DNA from: Muribaculaceae bacterium
GTDB taxonomy: Bacteria > Bacteroidota > Bacteroidia > Bacteroidales > Muribaculaceae
Direction: 5' to 3'
Length of the DNA: 64,000 nt
NCBI GenBank assembly: GCA_017651515.1
Contig: JAGCCU010000039.1
Span: 1-64,000, forward strand
Part shown: in pieces, positions 9,915 through 19,230 of the stretch
How positions within the stretch are numbered: position 1 is the first letter of the stretch
Layout of the letters: each line of letters starts with the position of its first letter
Translations under genes and position numbers: made by a program
Notes under the pieces: generated by a model
The model's database searches: none
The model's input: only the letters and a program-made list of their open reading frames with translations
Told to the model about the DNA's origin: nothing

Positions 9915-10388
9915 GTGAAAAATAAGAGAAATAGACTCCAGCTTATAGTGGAGCTTGTAAAGGGAAATTGTATTGGCAGTCAGAGCGAACTCTCTGAAAG
10001 ACTCGCTGAACAAGGTATCGAAGTGACACAGGCTACTTTGTCACGCGACCTCAAGGCACTTAAAATTACAAAAGTGGCAGCCGATAATGGTGGTTATATG
10101 TACATTTTCCCAGGGACTACCGAAATGCAGAGCGCAAAGTTGTTTATGGGAGTTCCAGTCGCCGGACAGCACATGGGATATGCTTCTTTAGAGTTTTCAG
10201 GGAATTTTGCCGTTATGAAAACACGAAACGGATACGCAGCCGGACTGGCTTATGATATTGACATGAGTCATGTGGATGAGTTCCTTGGAACAATTGCTGG
10301 TGCCGACACAGTGTTTGCCATCTTGCGTGAAGGGGTTACTCACGAACAGGCCCGTAAAGTATTGAATAGAATTCTCCCACATCATTGA
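9915..10388 (+). CDS. argR: Arginine repressor ArgR
   Basis: A 157-residue ArgR-family regulator if the GTG at 9915 is used (VKNKRNRLQLIVELV...); an upstream in-frame GTG at 9870 would add 15 unlikely hydrophobic residues. The N-terminal winged helix-turn-helix contains SQSELSERLAEQGIEVTQATLSRDLKAL, with the SR residues that contact DNA. The C-terminal domain has the GTIAGADTVFAILRE motif; its GADT segment binds arginine and builds the hexamer in known ArgR proteins. It is expected to sense arginine and control arginine genes. It is directly followed (4-nt gap) by an ArgC-like gene and then ssb. Confidence 0.93.
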   Translation: MKNKRNRLQLIVELVKGNCIGSQSELSERLAEQGIEVTQATLSRDLKALKITKVAADNGGYMYIFPGTTEMQSAKLFMGVPVAGQHMGYASLEFSGNFAVMKTRNGYAAGLAYDIDMSHVDEFLGTIAGADTVFAILREGVTHEQARKVLNRILPHH

Positions 10389-10392
10389 TTAT

Positions 10393-11268
10393 ATGATTAA
10401 AGCGGGTATATGTGCCGCTCGTAGTGACGAAGCGGCTGCGCTTATAAAAATCCTTGTTTTTCATCCTGACATTAATCTCGTCTGGGTCTATGACGGTGAG
10501 CCCGAGGAGAGACTGGACAATCTATATAGATGGCTCACTGGTGATACCGACTTGTTGACAATAGATTCGATGCCCGATAGTTTCGACGACATCGATGTGT
10601 TATTAGTAGTTGATGAACTAAATGTCGGGCTAGATATCAAATCTCTGCCTGATTCTCTTAAGGTAATCGATCTTACTGGGCGTTATCGGCTTGATGATGA
10701 TATAACTTATGGACTTGCTGAGATAAACAGGAAGTTGATGGTTCACGACTGTTATAAGGTAGCAGTGCCCGACGCTTTGGCGCAGGCTGTGGAGCTGGCA
10801 ATTCTGCCTATGGCAAGAAACCTTATGATTGGAAGTGATATTGATGTGAAGTTTGAAGCTGATGATGAGCCAGGTTTGCCTCAAGTAGAGCAAGAGATAA
10901 AGAGACTCGTTAAGGGCGTACAAGCAAGTTTCAACAGCGATGTTAATATAGAACAGGTAACTAAAGCATCAAGTGCGGCTATACTGTTGACGGTAACGCT
11001 TTCTTGTGGTACTGATATTGAAGTGCTGAATGAGCTTTACCGGAATTATTTCGATGACCATAACTTCACTTTCATTATCGATCGAAAGCCAAAGGCTAGC
11101 GACGTAATAGGAACTAACAAGTGCCTGATGCACCTTGAACGAATTGATAATAAACTTATCGTCACGGCTGCGATAGACAGGCGACTCAAGGGTGTGGCAG
11201 GTACTGCAGTTCATGTTCTGAACCTGTTGTTCGGTCTCCATGAACGTGTTGGACTCGAAACTTTTTAA
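10393..11268 (+). CDS. ArgC-like protein lacking catalytic residues (pseudoenzyme)
   Basis: A 291-residue protein clearly related to N-acetyl-gamma-glutamyl-phosphate reductase (ArgC) but apparently inactive. ArgC-like parts: the opening MIKAGI, a DLTGRYRLDDDITYGLAEINRK block (family: D-x-S-x-D-[FY]-R ... YGLPE), GTNKCLMHLE (about 236-245), and AIDRRLKGVAGTAVHVLNLLFG near the C-terminus. Missing parts: the NADP-binding GxxGxxG is replaced by CAARSDE (7-13); the catalytic Cys of NPGC is replaced by VPDA, with Ala at 128; about 30 residues that hold TGxSGAG and the catalytic His are absent, so the protein is shorter than the usual 320 or so. The reading frame is intact, which argues against simple decay. 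Position in the argR operon suggests a link to arginine control; that is inference. Confidence 0.85.
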   Translation: MIKAGICAARSDEAAALIKILVFHPDINLVWVYDGEPEERLDNLYRWLTGDTDLLTIDSMPDSFDDIDVLLVVDELNVGLDIKSLPDSLKVIDLTGRYRLDDDITYGLAEINRKLMVHDCYKVAVPDALAQAVELAILPMARNLMIGSDIDVKFEADDEPGLPQVEQEIKRLVKGVQASFNSDVNIEQVTKASSAAILLTVTLSCGTDIEVLNELYRNYFDDHNFTFIIDRKPKASDVIGTNKCLMHLERIDNKLIVTAAIDRRLKGVAGTAVHVLNLLFGLHERVGLETF

Positions 11269-11288
11269 TTAATAATACCTTATATTTT

Positions 11289-11675
11289 ATGTCAGTTAAT
11301 AAAGTAATTCTTTTAGGACATGTAGGGAAGGATCCCGATGTGCGATATTTGTCACAGAATCAGCCTGTGGCTACTTTTACTCTAGCCACAACAGAAAGGG
11401 CATTTACGAATGCTAATGGAGTTCAGGTGCCTGAGCGTACCGAATGGCATAATATTGTCATGTGGGGGAAAAGTGCCGAAGTGGCTGAGCGATATATTCG
11501 CAAGGGTTCACAGCTTTACATTGAAGGACGTCTGCGTACACGCACCTGGGAAGACAGAAATAAAATTAAGCGATATACGACAGAGGTGTATGTCGATAAC
11601 TTCGAACTCGTAGGCAGGCCACGCAATGTAACTGAACAACAGCCTCAAGCGGTTCCAGAAACGGAAATTCAGTAA
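11289..11675 (+). CDS. ssb: Single-stranded DNA-binding protein
   Basis: A 128-residue SSB with a complete OB-fold: MSVNKVILLGHVGKDPDVRY at the start, TERTEWHNIV-type core (here VPERTEWHNIVMWGK), YIRKGSQLYIEGRLRTRTW and YTTEVYVDNFELVGR. It binds ssDNA as a tetramer during replication and repair. The usual acidic tail ending in DLPF, which recruits partner proteins, is missing; the protein ends in QAVPETEIQ. It follows the ArgC-like gene by 20 nt and is probably co-transcribed with argR. It may be a secondary SSB, or the main one with an unusual tail. Confidence 0.92.
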   Translation: MSVNKVILLGHVGKDPDVRYLSQNQPVATFTLATTERAFTNANGVQVPERTEWHNIVMWGKSAEVAERYIRKGSQLYIEGRLRTRTWEDRNKIKRYTTEVYVDNFELVGRPRNVTEQQPQAVPETEIQ

Positions 11676-11807
11676 AATATTTATTGGGTTAACATAGTTT
11701 ATCGATTGTGTGCTTGTTTTTAGCGCACATGGTCTCTAATTTTGCAGCGTGATTAATGGCAATGGCTTTTTTTCACGTTGCAATTTTTTGCTCTCAATGA
11801 AATTTAC

Positions 11808-11815
11808 TAACTTTG
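11808..11815 (+). promoter_or_regulatory. -7 box for bcp-recA
   Basis: TAACTTTG, with a TTTG at 11787-11790 about 17 bp upstream that fits the -33 element. Initiation would be near 11822, about 11 nt before the first bcp start codon. Confidence 0.6.
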
Positions 11816-11832
11816 TCATCATATAAATTTGA

Positions 11833-12303
11833 ATGCTTATGAAAATAGGACAATCAATCCCCGAAACTTTAGGCGTTGACCAGCAAGGACGCTTACATAA
11901 TGCTGCCGACTATGCCGGTAAAGGCCTGATAATCTATTTCTATCCAAAGGATAATACTCCTGGTTGCACTGCTGAGGCTTGTAGTTTGAGTAATGGATAT
12001 AGTTTGTTAAAGAAAGCAGGATATAAGCTGTTGGGAGTCAGCAAGGATTCTGCTGCTTCGCATGAGAAGTTTGCTGCAAAATACAACCTTCCTTTCCCAC
12101 TTATTGCCGATGTGGATCATGTCCTTCAGGATGCCTTTGGAGTATGGCGTGAGAAAAAAATGGCAGGTCGCACCTATATGGGTACCGTGAGGACAACGTT
12201 TGTCATCAATGCCGATGGCATCGTGACTCACATCATCGAAAAGGTGAACACCAAAGACCATGCTGCACAAATCCTCGAAATAATCAATTCAGATAATAAA
12301 TAA
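11833..12303 (+). CDS. bcp: Thioredoxin-dependent thiol peroxidase (Bcp-type peroxiredoxin)
   Basis: A 156-residue peroxiredoxin of the Bcp/PrxQ class that reduces hydroperoxides using thioredoxin. The peroxidatic Cys45 is in [16 protein letters not shown] and a second Cys at 50 gives the five-residue spacing of the atypical two-Cys members. [13 protein letters not shown] is the conserved C-terminal strand. Start: two in-frame ATGs (11833 and 11839) are possible; the second gives MKIGQSIP, closer to family starts. recA follows after 13 nt, so the two are probably one operon. Confidence 0.93.
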   Translation: MLMKIGQSIPETLGVDQQGRLHNAADYAGKGLIIYFYPKDNTPGCTAEACSLSNGYSLLKKAGYKLLGVSKDSAASHEKFAAKYNLPFPLIADVDHVLQDAFGVWREKKMAGRTYMGTVRTTFVINADGIVTHIIEKVNTKDHAAQILEIINSDNK

Positions 12304-12316
12304 ACTAAATATTGAT

Positions 12317-13348
12317 ATGGAAGATAACAATAAAAACGAAACCGTGCGCAAGGAAGTATCCAGCGAGAAACTGAAAGCGTTGCAGATTGCCATGGACAAG
12401 ATTGACAAGTCGTTCGGACGTGGCTCAATAATGAAACTGGGTGATGATAACATTGAGAATGTTGAAGTCATTCCTACAGGTTCTATTGGATTGAATGCCG
12501 CATTGGGTGTTGGTGGATATCCACGTGGACGCATCATTGAGATTTTTGGTCCAGAGTCGAGCGGAAAGACTACTTTGGCCATACACGCTATAGCCGAAGC
12601 TCAGAAATTAGGTGGCATTGCTGCTATAATTGATGCCGAACATGCTTTCGACCGCTTCTATGCCGAGGCTTTAGGAGTGGACGTAAACAATTTGTGGATT
12701 TCTCAACCCGACAGTGGTGAGCAGGCACTGGAAATTGCCGACCAGCTGATCAGATCATCAGCAATCGACATCATAGTCATAGACAGTGTTGCGGCACTTA
12801 CTCCTAAGGCAGAAATCGAAGGCGACATGGGAGAAAACAAAGTGGGACTTCAGGCTCGACTCATGTCACAGGCTCTGCGTAAACTCACAGCAACAATCAG
12901 TAAGACGAATACATGCTGTATTTTCATCAATCAGCTTAGGGAAAAGATTGGTGTCATGTTCGGAAACCCAGAGACTACTACTGGAGGTAATGCTTTGAAA
13001 TTCTATTCCAGTGTTAGACTCGACATTCGTCGATTGGCGCAAGTTAAGGATGGTGATAAGGTCCTCGGTAACTCCACTAGGGTTAAAGTGGTGAAAAACA
13101 AAGTGGCGCCTCCTTTCCGCAAGGCTGAATTCGAAATTCTTTTTGGGAAGGGCATAAGCCGTACGGGAGAGCTCATTGACCTCGGAGTTGATTATGGAAT
13201 CGTCAAGAAGAGTGGCTCTTGGTTCTCTTATGGGGATACAAAGCTTGCTCAGGGTCGTGATGCTTCCAAGCAACTTCTGAACGACAATCCTGAACTTGCC
13301 GATGAAATAGAAGCTCGCATAATGGCGGCCATAAACGGCAAAGAATAG
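12317..13348 (+). CDS. recA: Recombinase RecA
   Basis: A 343-residue RecA of normal length. It forms filaments on ssDNA for homologous recombination and the SOS response. Walker A is GPESSGKTT with the lysine at 84; [12 protein letters not shown] is the Walker B region; [22 protein letters not shown] holds loop L1; [16 protein letters not shown] follows loop L2. It lies 13 nt after bcp. No SOS box was recognised. Confidence 0.98.
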   Translation: MEDNNKNETVRKEVSSEKLKALQIAMDKIDKSFGRGSIMKLGDDNIENVEVIPTGSIGLNAALGVGGYPRGRIIEIFGPESSGKTTLAIHAIAEAQKLGGIAAIIDAEHAFDRFYAEALGVDVNNLWISQPDSGEQALEIADQLIRSSAIDIIVIDSVAALTPKAEIEGDMGENKVGLQARLMSQALRKLTATISKTNTCCIFINQLREKIGVMFGNPETTTGGNALKFYSSVRLDIRRLAQVKDGDKVLGNSTRVKVVKNKVAPPFRKAEFEILFGKGISRTGELIDLGVDYGIVKKSGSWFSYGDTKLAQGRDASKQLLNDNPELADEIEARIMAAINGKE

Positions 13349-13372
13349 TATTTCCGTTTTATATGAATTATT

Positions 13373-13413
13373 AATCCTCCAGCCAGATATTGCGTATATA
13401 TGGCTGGAGGATT
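13373..13413. terminator. Bidirectional terminator-like hairpin between recA and the U32 gene
   Basis: A perfect 13-bp inverted repeat, AATCCTCCAGCCA and TGGCTGGAGGATT, with a 15-nt loop, between two convergent genes. T-tracts are weak on both sides, so termination strength is uncertain. Confidence 0.65.
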
Positions 13414-13434
13414 CTAATATATTGTGCTTGTTAA

Positions 13435-14703
13435 TTAGCAGATGGGATGTTTTGTAGGTTGGACGGGCTTCCAAAGGTAGAGTTTGTCACTAGGACGGAT
13501 TTTCTCTTTAGTCTTAATTGAGAAGCTGTCGCCTTTAACTGCTTTTTCCACTGGTTTCAATCCCACCCTAATCTCATCTACTGTCAGAAATATTGCACCC
13601 GTAGTAGGACCTATGATGACGATATCATCGCCTACATGCAACTCTCCAGCTTCCATAAAGAACTCAGCTACACCTATGTTGCTGAAATATCTGACACCTT
13701 TGGCAGCGTATTCTTTGACACGCGTGGCACTGGATCCATATTTGTTGTTCCATTCTCCCAGACGCTGTCCCAGATAATAGCCATCCCAGAAACCACGATT
13801 GAATACTTGAGACAGTCCCTCATCAAGTCGAGCTATTAAAGCATCGTCGTAAGTGCCATTGACAATGGCATTCAATGCTTCGTTGTAACAGCCGACTACC
13901 ATGCGTACATATTCTGGCCCGCGGGCACGACCTTCAATCTTGAACACCGTAACACCTGCATCAACCATCTTGTTTAGAAAGTGGATTGTCTTCAAATCTT
14001 TTGGAGACATTATATACTTGTCCTGGACCGCCAGTTCATCGCCAGTCTCCTTGTCGGTGACTATATAACCGCGGCGACATATCTGACGGCATGCACCCCG
14101 GTTAGCACTTGCCCATGCTTCGTGAAGGCTCATGTAGCATTTACCGCTCACCGCCATGCATAGTGCTCCATGGCAGAACATTTCAATGCGTACCTTCTCG
14201 CCATGAGGTCCACAGATGTTGTTGTGCTCGATGGCTTCGTGTATCTTATACACCTGCTCAAGGTTCAATTCTCGTGCCATTACCATGACATCTGCCCATT
14301 GGGAATAGAAGCGAACTGCTTCACTATTGCTTACGTTCACCTGCGTGGAAATATGTACCTCAACGTCTATTGACCTTGCATACATAATAGTGGCCATATC
14401 GCTGGCGATGATGGCTGTTACACCTGCTTTTTTAGCGGCATCCACTATGCTGTGCATGTAGTCCACATCTTCGTCATAAATAATGGTGTTGACTGTCAGG
14501 TAAGTCTTGATGTCACGTTCCCGACACCAGTCCACTATCTTGTAAAGGTCTTCAAGAGTGAAGTTTACACTCGATTTAGACCGCATATTAAGGTTCTCTA
14601 TGCCAAAGTAAATGGCATCGGCACCAGCCTGCCAAGCTGCAGTCAGCGACTCCCATGAGCCAACAGGCGCCATTATCTCAAAGTCTTTCCTATTCAAAGT
14701 CAT
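13435..14703 (-). CDS. Peptidase U32 family protein (TrhP/RlhA-like)
   Basis: A 422-residue U32-family protein. It has the N-terminal ELAPAGS-type start (EIMAPVGSWESLTAAWQAGADAIYFGI), the signature EMFCHGALCMAVSGKCYMS (about 183-201) and RGACRQICRRGY with conserved cysteines. Known members carry an iron-sulphur cluster and hydroxylate tRNA uridine-34 (TrhP) or a 23S rRNA cytidine (RlhA); which applies here cannot be told. It begins 11 nt after the AAA ATPase gene and is probably transcribed from its promoter at 15808. Confidence 0.9.
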   Translation of the reverse strand: MTLNRKDFEIMAPVGSWESLTAAWQAGADAIYFGIENLNMRSKSSVNFTLEDLYKIVDWCRERDIKTYLTVNTIIYDEDVDYMHSIVDAAKKAGVTAIIASDMATIMYARSIDVEVHISTQVNVSNSEAVRFYSQWADVMVMARELNLEQVYKIHEAIEHNNICGPHGEKVRIEMFCHGALCMAVSGKCYMSLHEAWASANRGACRQICRRGYIVTDKETGDELAVQDKYIMSPKDLKTIHFLNKMVDAGVTVFKIEGRARGPEYVRMVVGCYNEALNAIVNGTYDDALIARLDEGLSQVFNRGFWDGYYLGQRLGEWNNKYGSSATRVKEYAAKGVRYFSNIGVAEFFMEAGELHVGDDIVIIGPTTGAIFLTVDEIRVGLKPVEKAVKGDSFSIKTKEKIRPSDKLYLWKPVQPTKHPIC

Positions 14704-14714
14704 GATTTATAAAT

Positions 14715-15776
14715 TTACTCTATCTGGCCGATGATCCATTTAGCGAAAAACGGATCGTCTATTTGATAACTATCATTTTTCAATACCAATCCTTCACGGC
14801 ATAGGCGTTTAAGTGAACTTTGAACTGTGCTAGGCGGTTGAGGACGTGATATGCGATTTGCTGTTGCCAAGCGGATGAGTGTGTTCTTGTCGGTCTTTCC
14901 AATGGTAGCCCAAAGACGCTCGTAGTCGTAATCATGCAACTGAACTACATCACGCACGGCTTTATCTACAACCTCACAATTATTACTGCTCGATGATAGT
15001 ATATTCCACACATGAAATGCCAGTTGCTGGGTATAATATGGATGACAATTAGTGAATGATAACACTTGCCGTGACAGTTCTTTGGCATCTGCTATATCTT
15101 TTGCACCAAATCTCAAGGATAGGAATTCCAGCAATTCTTCGTGTGGAATTCTCTTAATTCTCATGAGTATGCCAAAGTGGTAAAATGGTGACCGTTTTCT
15201 CTCAAATATACCTGCCATCATCGACTCCTGACTGCCGAGCATCACATAGTTGATGTTTTCATGAGTTTGCATAACGGCACGAAGTTTTTTGTCTAAATTC
15301 TTTTCTATTGACAGAATCTCTTGAAACTCATCAAAAACTACAACAAGACGTCGTTTTTCGCCAAGTTTATTAAGCATATCAAGCGCATCTTCAAGCATAA
15401 CATCGCCCGCAATCATTGGCTGGAACGATACGTCAACTCCATTATTGAGCGGGTTTACTGAAAGTGTGGGAATAATCCTAAAATGAGAAATAAGATATTT
15501 AACCCGCTCAAAAGGGAATAGTTTGAATGCTCTCCTTATCAATGTTGCTGCAAAGTCAGACGTGCTGGTTACCGACTGCAGATTTACCGTCATACTAAGG
15601 CGGTTTGTCTGCATCAATGCGTGTGCCACCAGACTGCTTTTCCCATAACGGCGAGGGCTAATTATAATCACATGGTTACGGCTATTCAGGGCATTGACCA
15701 GCTGTATTGTCTCCTCTTTACGGTCGGTGAAGTATTCACCGGCAACTATGGTTCCAAACTTGAATGGATTCTCCAT
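14715..15776 (-). CDS. AAA ATPase of the archaeal-type ATPase_2 family with C-terminal winged helix
   Basis: A 353-residue ATPase. The Walker A loop is SPRRYGKSS (about 40-48), Walker B is RLVVVFDEFQE, and SQESMMAGIF follows the sensor-1 strand MLGS. The C-terminal part (about 275-353, with RPQPPSTVQSSLKRLCREGLV) looks like a winged helix. These one-gene ATPases are common in Bacteroidetes and archaea; their role is mostly unknown. Its start is preceded by two tandem palindromes overlapping the promoter, suggesting autoregulation by the winged helix (inference). It shares a likely operon with the U32 gene. Confidence 0.85.
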   Translation of the reverse strand: MENPFKFGTIVAGEYFTDRKEETIQLVNALNSRNHVIIISPRRYGKSSLVAHALMQTNRLSMTVNLQSVTSTSDFAATLIRRAFKLFPFERVKYLISHFRIIPTLSVNPLNNGVDVSFQPMIAGDVMLEDALDMLNKLGEKRRLVVVFDEFQEILSIEKNLDKKLRAVMQTHENINYVMLGSQESMMAGIFERKRSPFYHFGILMRIKRIPHEELLEFLSLRFGAKDIADAKELSRQVLSFTNCHPYYTQQLAFHVWNILSSSSNNCEVVDKAVRDVVQLHDYDYERLWATIGKTDKNTLIRLATANRISRPQPPSTVQSSLKRLCREGLVLKNDSYQIDDPFFAKWIIGQIE

Positions 15777-15779
15777 AAT

Positions 15780-15815
15780 GCGAAATTTTTCGTTGCGAAA
15801 TTTTTCGCAAAGGTA
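15780..15815 (-). promoter_or_regulatory. Promoter and tandem operator of the AAA ATPase gene
   Basis: The minus-strand -7 box TACCTTTG is at 15808-15815. Downstream of it are two copies, 15 bp apart, of the imperfect palindrome GCGAAATTTTTCGC (15795-15808, complete) and GCGAAATTTTTCGT (15780-15793, one mismatch). They span the expected start site and reach to 4 bp from the ATG, an ideal place for a repressor. Confidence 0.65.
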
Positions 15816-15884
15816 AACATTTAATTTTCAACACACAAGAAAATACAGTGCAAATTTAAACCTGGATTTAAAAGCTAATGATAA

Positions 15885-18503
15885 TCATTCATACTTTCCT
15901 GTGATGATGCCCTTGATACCATGCAGTTTATTCAGGGCTTCCATTGGAGTGAGGTTGTTGATATCTATGTGCAGGATCTCGTCACGCACCTGCTCAAGCA
16001 CTGGGTCATCGAGTTGGAAAATTGACATCTGGTAACCGCTTCGATTTGTAGCCACTTCATCAAGGTCGCGCGTGAGGGCTTGCCCATTCTTGCTGTTGCT
16101 CTCCAACTGCTTAAGAACATCGTTGGCGCGGTCAACGATAGTGGCAGGCATGCCGGCAAGCTTTGCGACATGAATACCGAAGCTGTGCTCGCTGCCTCCT
16201 TTCACCAACTTTCTCACAAAGACGACTCGTCCACCTATCTCCTTTACGCTGACATTGTAGTTGACAATTCGCTTAAAGTTTCGCTCCATCTCGTTCAGTT
16301 CATGGTAGTGTGTGGCAAATAGCGTCTTTGCGTGGGCATTGTGCTCGTGGATATATTCCACTATGGACCATGCAATCGAAATGCCGTCGTAGGTGCTTGT
16401 GCCTCGTCCCAGCTCATCAAAGAGGACCAATGATCGTTCACTAAGGTTGTTGAGGATGGATGCGGCCTCTGTCATCTCCACCATAAAGGTGGACTCGCCA
16501 AGAGAGATGTTGTCGCTGGCACCCACACGAGTGAAGATCTTGTCCACTACGCCGATGCGGGCACGTTGTGCCGGCACGAAACATCCTATCTGTGCCATCA
16601 GGGCTATGAGCGCTGTCTGTCGCAAAAGAGCGCTTTTTCCTGCCATGTTGGGACCAGTGATGATTATTATCTGCTGATCATCGTTACTAAGTTTGATGCT
16701 GTTGGGAACATACTCTTCACCGAGAGGCAATTGATGCTCTATAACCGGATGTCTGCCATCGGTAATATCGATGTCAAGCGTATCATCTACTTCGGGTCGG
16801 TTGTATCGGTTTTCCATCGATACTCGCGTGAACGAGCATAGGCAGTCGAGTTGCGCCACTACAGTTGCATCGGTTTGTATGGATGGTATATAATCCATCA
16901 CTGCAGTGACAAGATCGTTGAAAAGCCTGGTTTCGATCACTAGAATTTTTTCTTCAGCACCTAGAATGCGTTCCTCATATTCCTTGAGTTCCTGGGTGAC
17001 ATATCGCTCGGCATTAGCAAGGGTTTGCTTTCGTATCCATTCAGGCGGCACTTTGTCTTTGTGAGTATTACGTACCTCCATATAGTAGCCAAAAACGTTG
17101 TTGAATGCAATTTTAAGGCTAGAAATGCCAGTGCGTTCCTGTTCCTTGCGCTGCAGCCGCATGAGGTAGTCTTTACTGGAATGTGCCAACTCTCGTAATT
17201 CATCTAGCTGAGGATCTACTCCTGCAAGAATGATGTTGCCCTTGGCGGTTTGGTTCGGGGCATCAGGGTTTACCTCACGTTCAATACGGTCGCGAATTAT
17301 TGCGCATGGATTAAGTTGGTCACCTAAAGCTCGCAGCACGTTACTTGTGCTGTTTTCGCACATCTGCTTTATTGGCTCAATAGCCTGCAGTGCGCACTTG
17401 AGCTGAACCAGTTCGCGAGGTGTTATGCGCCCCACAGCTACTTTCGATACCAGACGTTCAAGATCACCGATTACTTCCAGTTGCTGCTTAAGCAGGTCGC
17501 GCCCTGAAGTATCACGCATAAAATACTCCACTGCATCAAGTCGCCGTTCGATGGCTTTGACATCCTTCAAGGGAAATAACAGCCATCGGTGCATCATGCG
17601 TCCTCCCATGGGGGAAAGAGTCTTGTCGAGTACGTCGAGTAACGATTTTCCACCATCACCCATCGCCTCAACCAGCTCTAGGTTGCGTATTGTGAACTTG
17701 TCGAGTCGGACATATCTTTCGGCTTCGATGCGGGCAAGCGAGGTGATGTGTTTAACTTGGGTGTGCTGGGTGATGTCGAGGTATTGCAAGATGGCTCCTG
17801 ATGCCACTATGGCATTATCCATACTTGCTATGCCGAAGCCCTTGAGGTTCTTAGTTTCAAAATGCTTGAGCAGGCGGTCGTTGGCAGCCTCTATGGTGAA
17901 TGTCCAGTCATCCATCTCAAATGTAAGGTAATGAGACGAGAAGGACTCTTCGAATCGTTTTCGATTGCTGCGTTCAATAAGTACTTCCTTTGGCGAGAAG
18001 TTTACTAAGAGCTTGTCGATATATTCTACATGACCTTCAGCGGTAAGGAATTCTCCGGTGCTTATATCGAGGAATGCCACACCAAGTATCTTTTTACCGA
18101 AGTGTACTGCAGCCAGCCAGTTGTTGGATTTACGGTCAAGTATATCCCCGCCTACAACCACGCCAGGAGTCACCAGCTCGGTTATTCCACGCTTTACGAG
18201 TTTCTTGGTGAGTTTCGGGTCTTCAAGTTGGTCACAAATGGCCACACGTTTGCCGGCTCGAACTAGTTTGGGCAGATAGGTGTCAAGGGCATGATGCGGA
18301 AATCCCGCCATCTCGGTTGCTGCTGCAGCACCGTTTGAACGACGGGTGAGCGTTATTCCCAGTATTTCCGATGCAGTGATGGCATCCTGGAGATATGTCT
18401 CATAGAAGTCACCCACCCTGAACAGTAGGATTGCGTCGGGGTGCTTGGCCTTCATCTCCATGAACTGCCGCATCATGGGCGTCAACGTGTTGTCTTGAGC
18501 CAT
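15885..18503 (-). CDS. mutS: DNA mismatch repair protein MutS
   Basis: An 872-residue MutS of normal length. The mismatch-binding domain begins [29 protein letters not shown], with the conserved F-x-E type residues that stack on the mismatch. The C-terminal ATPase has Walker [14 protein letters not shown] (Lys623), the signature GESTFMVEM, and Walker [17 protein letters not shown]. The last helix-turn-helix dimerisation region is present. A -7 box lies at 18532-18539, giving a leader of about 22 nt. Confidence 0.98.
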   Translation of the reverse strand: MAQDNTLTPMMRQFMEMKAKHPDAILLFRVGDFYETYLQDAITASEILGITLTRRSNGAAAATEMAGFPHHALDTYLPKLVRAGKRVAICDQLEDPKLTKKLVKRGITELVTPGVVVGGDILDRKSNNWLAAVHFGKKILGVAFLDISTGEFLTAEGHVEYIDKLLVNFSPKEVLIERSNRKRFEESFSSHYLTFEMDDWTFTIEAANDRLLKHFETKNLKGFGIASMDNAIVASGAILQYLDITQHTQVKHITSLARIEAERYVRLDKFTIRNLELVEAMGDGGKSLLDVLDKTLSPMGGRMMHRWLLFPLKDVKAIERRLDAVEYFMRDTSGRDLLKQQLEVIGDLERLVSKVAVGRITPRELVQLKCALQAIEPIKQMCENSTSNVLRALGDQLNPCAIIRDRIEREVNPDAPNQTAKGNIILAGVDPQLDELRELAHSSKDYLMRLQRKEQERTGISSLKIAFNNVFGYYMEVRNTHKDKVPPEWIRKQTLANAERYVTQELKEYEERILGAEEKILVIETRLFNDLVTAVMDYIPSIQTDATVVAQLDCLCSFTRVSMENRYNRPEVDDTLDIDITDGRHPVIEHQLPLGEEYVPNSIKLSNDDQQIIIITGPNMAGKSALLRQTALIALMAQIGCFVPAQRARIGVVDKIFTRVGASDNISLGESTFMVEMTEAASILNNLSERSLVLFDELGRGTSTYDGISIAWSIVEYIHEHNAHAKTLFATHYHELNEMERNFKRIVNYNVSVKEIGGRVVFVRKLVKGGSEHSFGIHVAKLAGMPATIVDRANDVLKQLESNSKNGQALTRDLDEVATNRSGYQMSIFQLDDPVLEQVRDEILHIDINNLTPMEALNKLHGIKGIITGKYE

Positions 18504-18531
18504 CTGTATTGATAGGTTACCGTTAGAATTG

Positions 18532-18539
18532 CAAATTTA
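18532..18539 (-). promoter_or_regulatory. -7 box for mutS
   Basis: Minus-strand TAAATTTG, an exact TAnnTTTG match in the 99-bp gap between rnhB and mutS, so mutS can be expressed apart from rnhB. Confidence 0.5.
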
Positions 18540-18602
18540 CAACTTTTTGCCGAACCTTTCACTCATTCAAGCCCACAAAGTTTTACAGTGTGGTGATGAT
18601 GG

Positions 18603-19211
18603 TCAATCGTTAAGGTTATCAAACAACGTGGGTTGCTCAAGCAACTGGAATGACATGCGATGATGTGGAGTGGTGCCGTGGACTGCAATTGCGGCACGGT
18701 GTTCACGAGTGGGATAGCCCTTGTTTTTTGCCCAGCCGTATTCTGGAAATACTTTTGCCAGTCTATACATCAGCTCATCACGGTGAGTCTTTGCAAGTAT
18801 TGATGCTGCAGCAATGCTCATCATTTTGCCGTCACCTTTGACGATGGTAGTGTGTGGTATGTCATGATAAGGTCGAAACCTGTTGCCGTCAATCAGTAGT
18901 GCTTCAGGTCGAATGGTAAGGTCGTCGATGGCGCGGTGCATGGCAAGAATGGAAGCTGCCAGTATGTTGATTCGGTCTATTTCTTTTGGTGAAACCATTG
19001 CCACAGCCCATGCCAGTGCTTCACGTTCTATGATGGGACGCAACTTGTCACGTTGCCGTTCAGTGAGTTTCTTGCTATCGTTGAGCATGTCGCACTTGAA
19101 ATCGGGAGGAAGTATCACGGCGGCAGCCGTGACAGGACCTGCCAGACATCCTCGTCCAGCTTCATCGCATCCCGCTTCTATACGCCCTTCTATGAGATAT
19201 GGTAGCAGCAA
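18603..19211 (-). CDS. rnhB: Ribonuclease HII
   Basis: A 202-residue RNase HII that nicks RNA-DNA hybrids and removes ribonucleotides misincorporated in DNA. The signature is [15 protein letters not shown] (about 13-27), which holds the first Asp-Glu metal ligands and the GRG motif that reads the ribose. LLIDGNRF gives the third ligand and [14 protein letters not shown] follows. It lies 19 nt after the polyprenyl synthase gene and upstream of mutS. Confidence 0.96.
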   Translation of the reverse strand: MLLPYLIEGRIEAGCDEAGRGCLAGPVTAAAVILPPDFKCDMLNDSKKLTERQRDKLRPIIEREALAWAVAMVSPKEIDRINILAASILAMHRAIDDLTIRPEALLIDGNRFRPYHDIPHTTIVKGDGKMMSIAAASILAKTHRDELMYRLAKVFPEYGWAKNKGYPTREHRAAIAVHGTTPHHRMSFQLLEQPTLFDNLND

Positions 19212-19230
19212 TTATGTGTGGGTTGAAATA

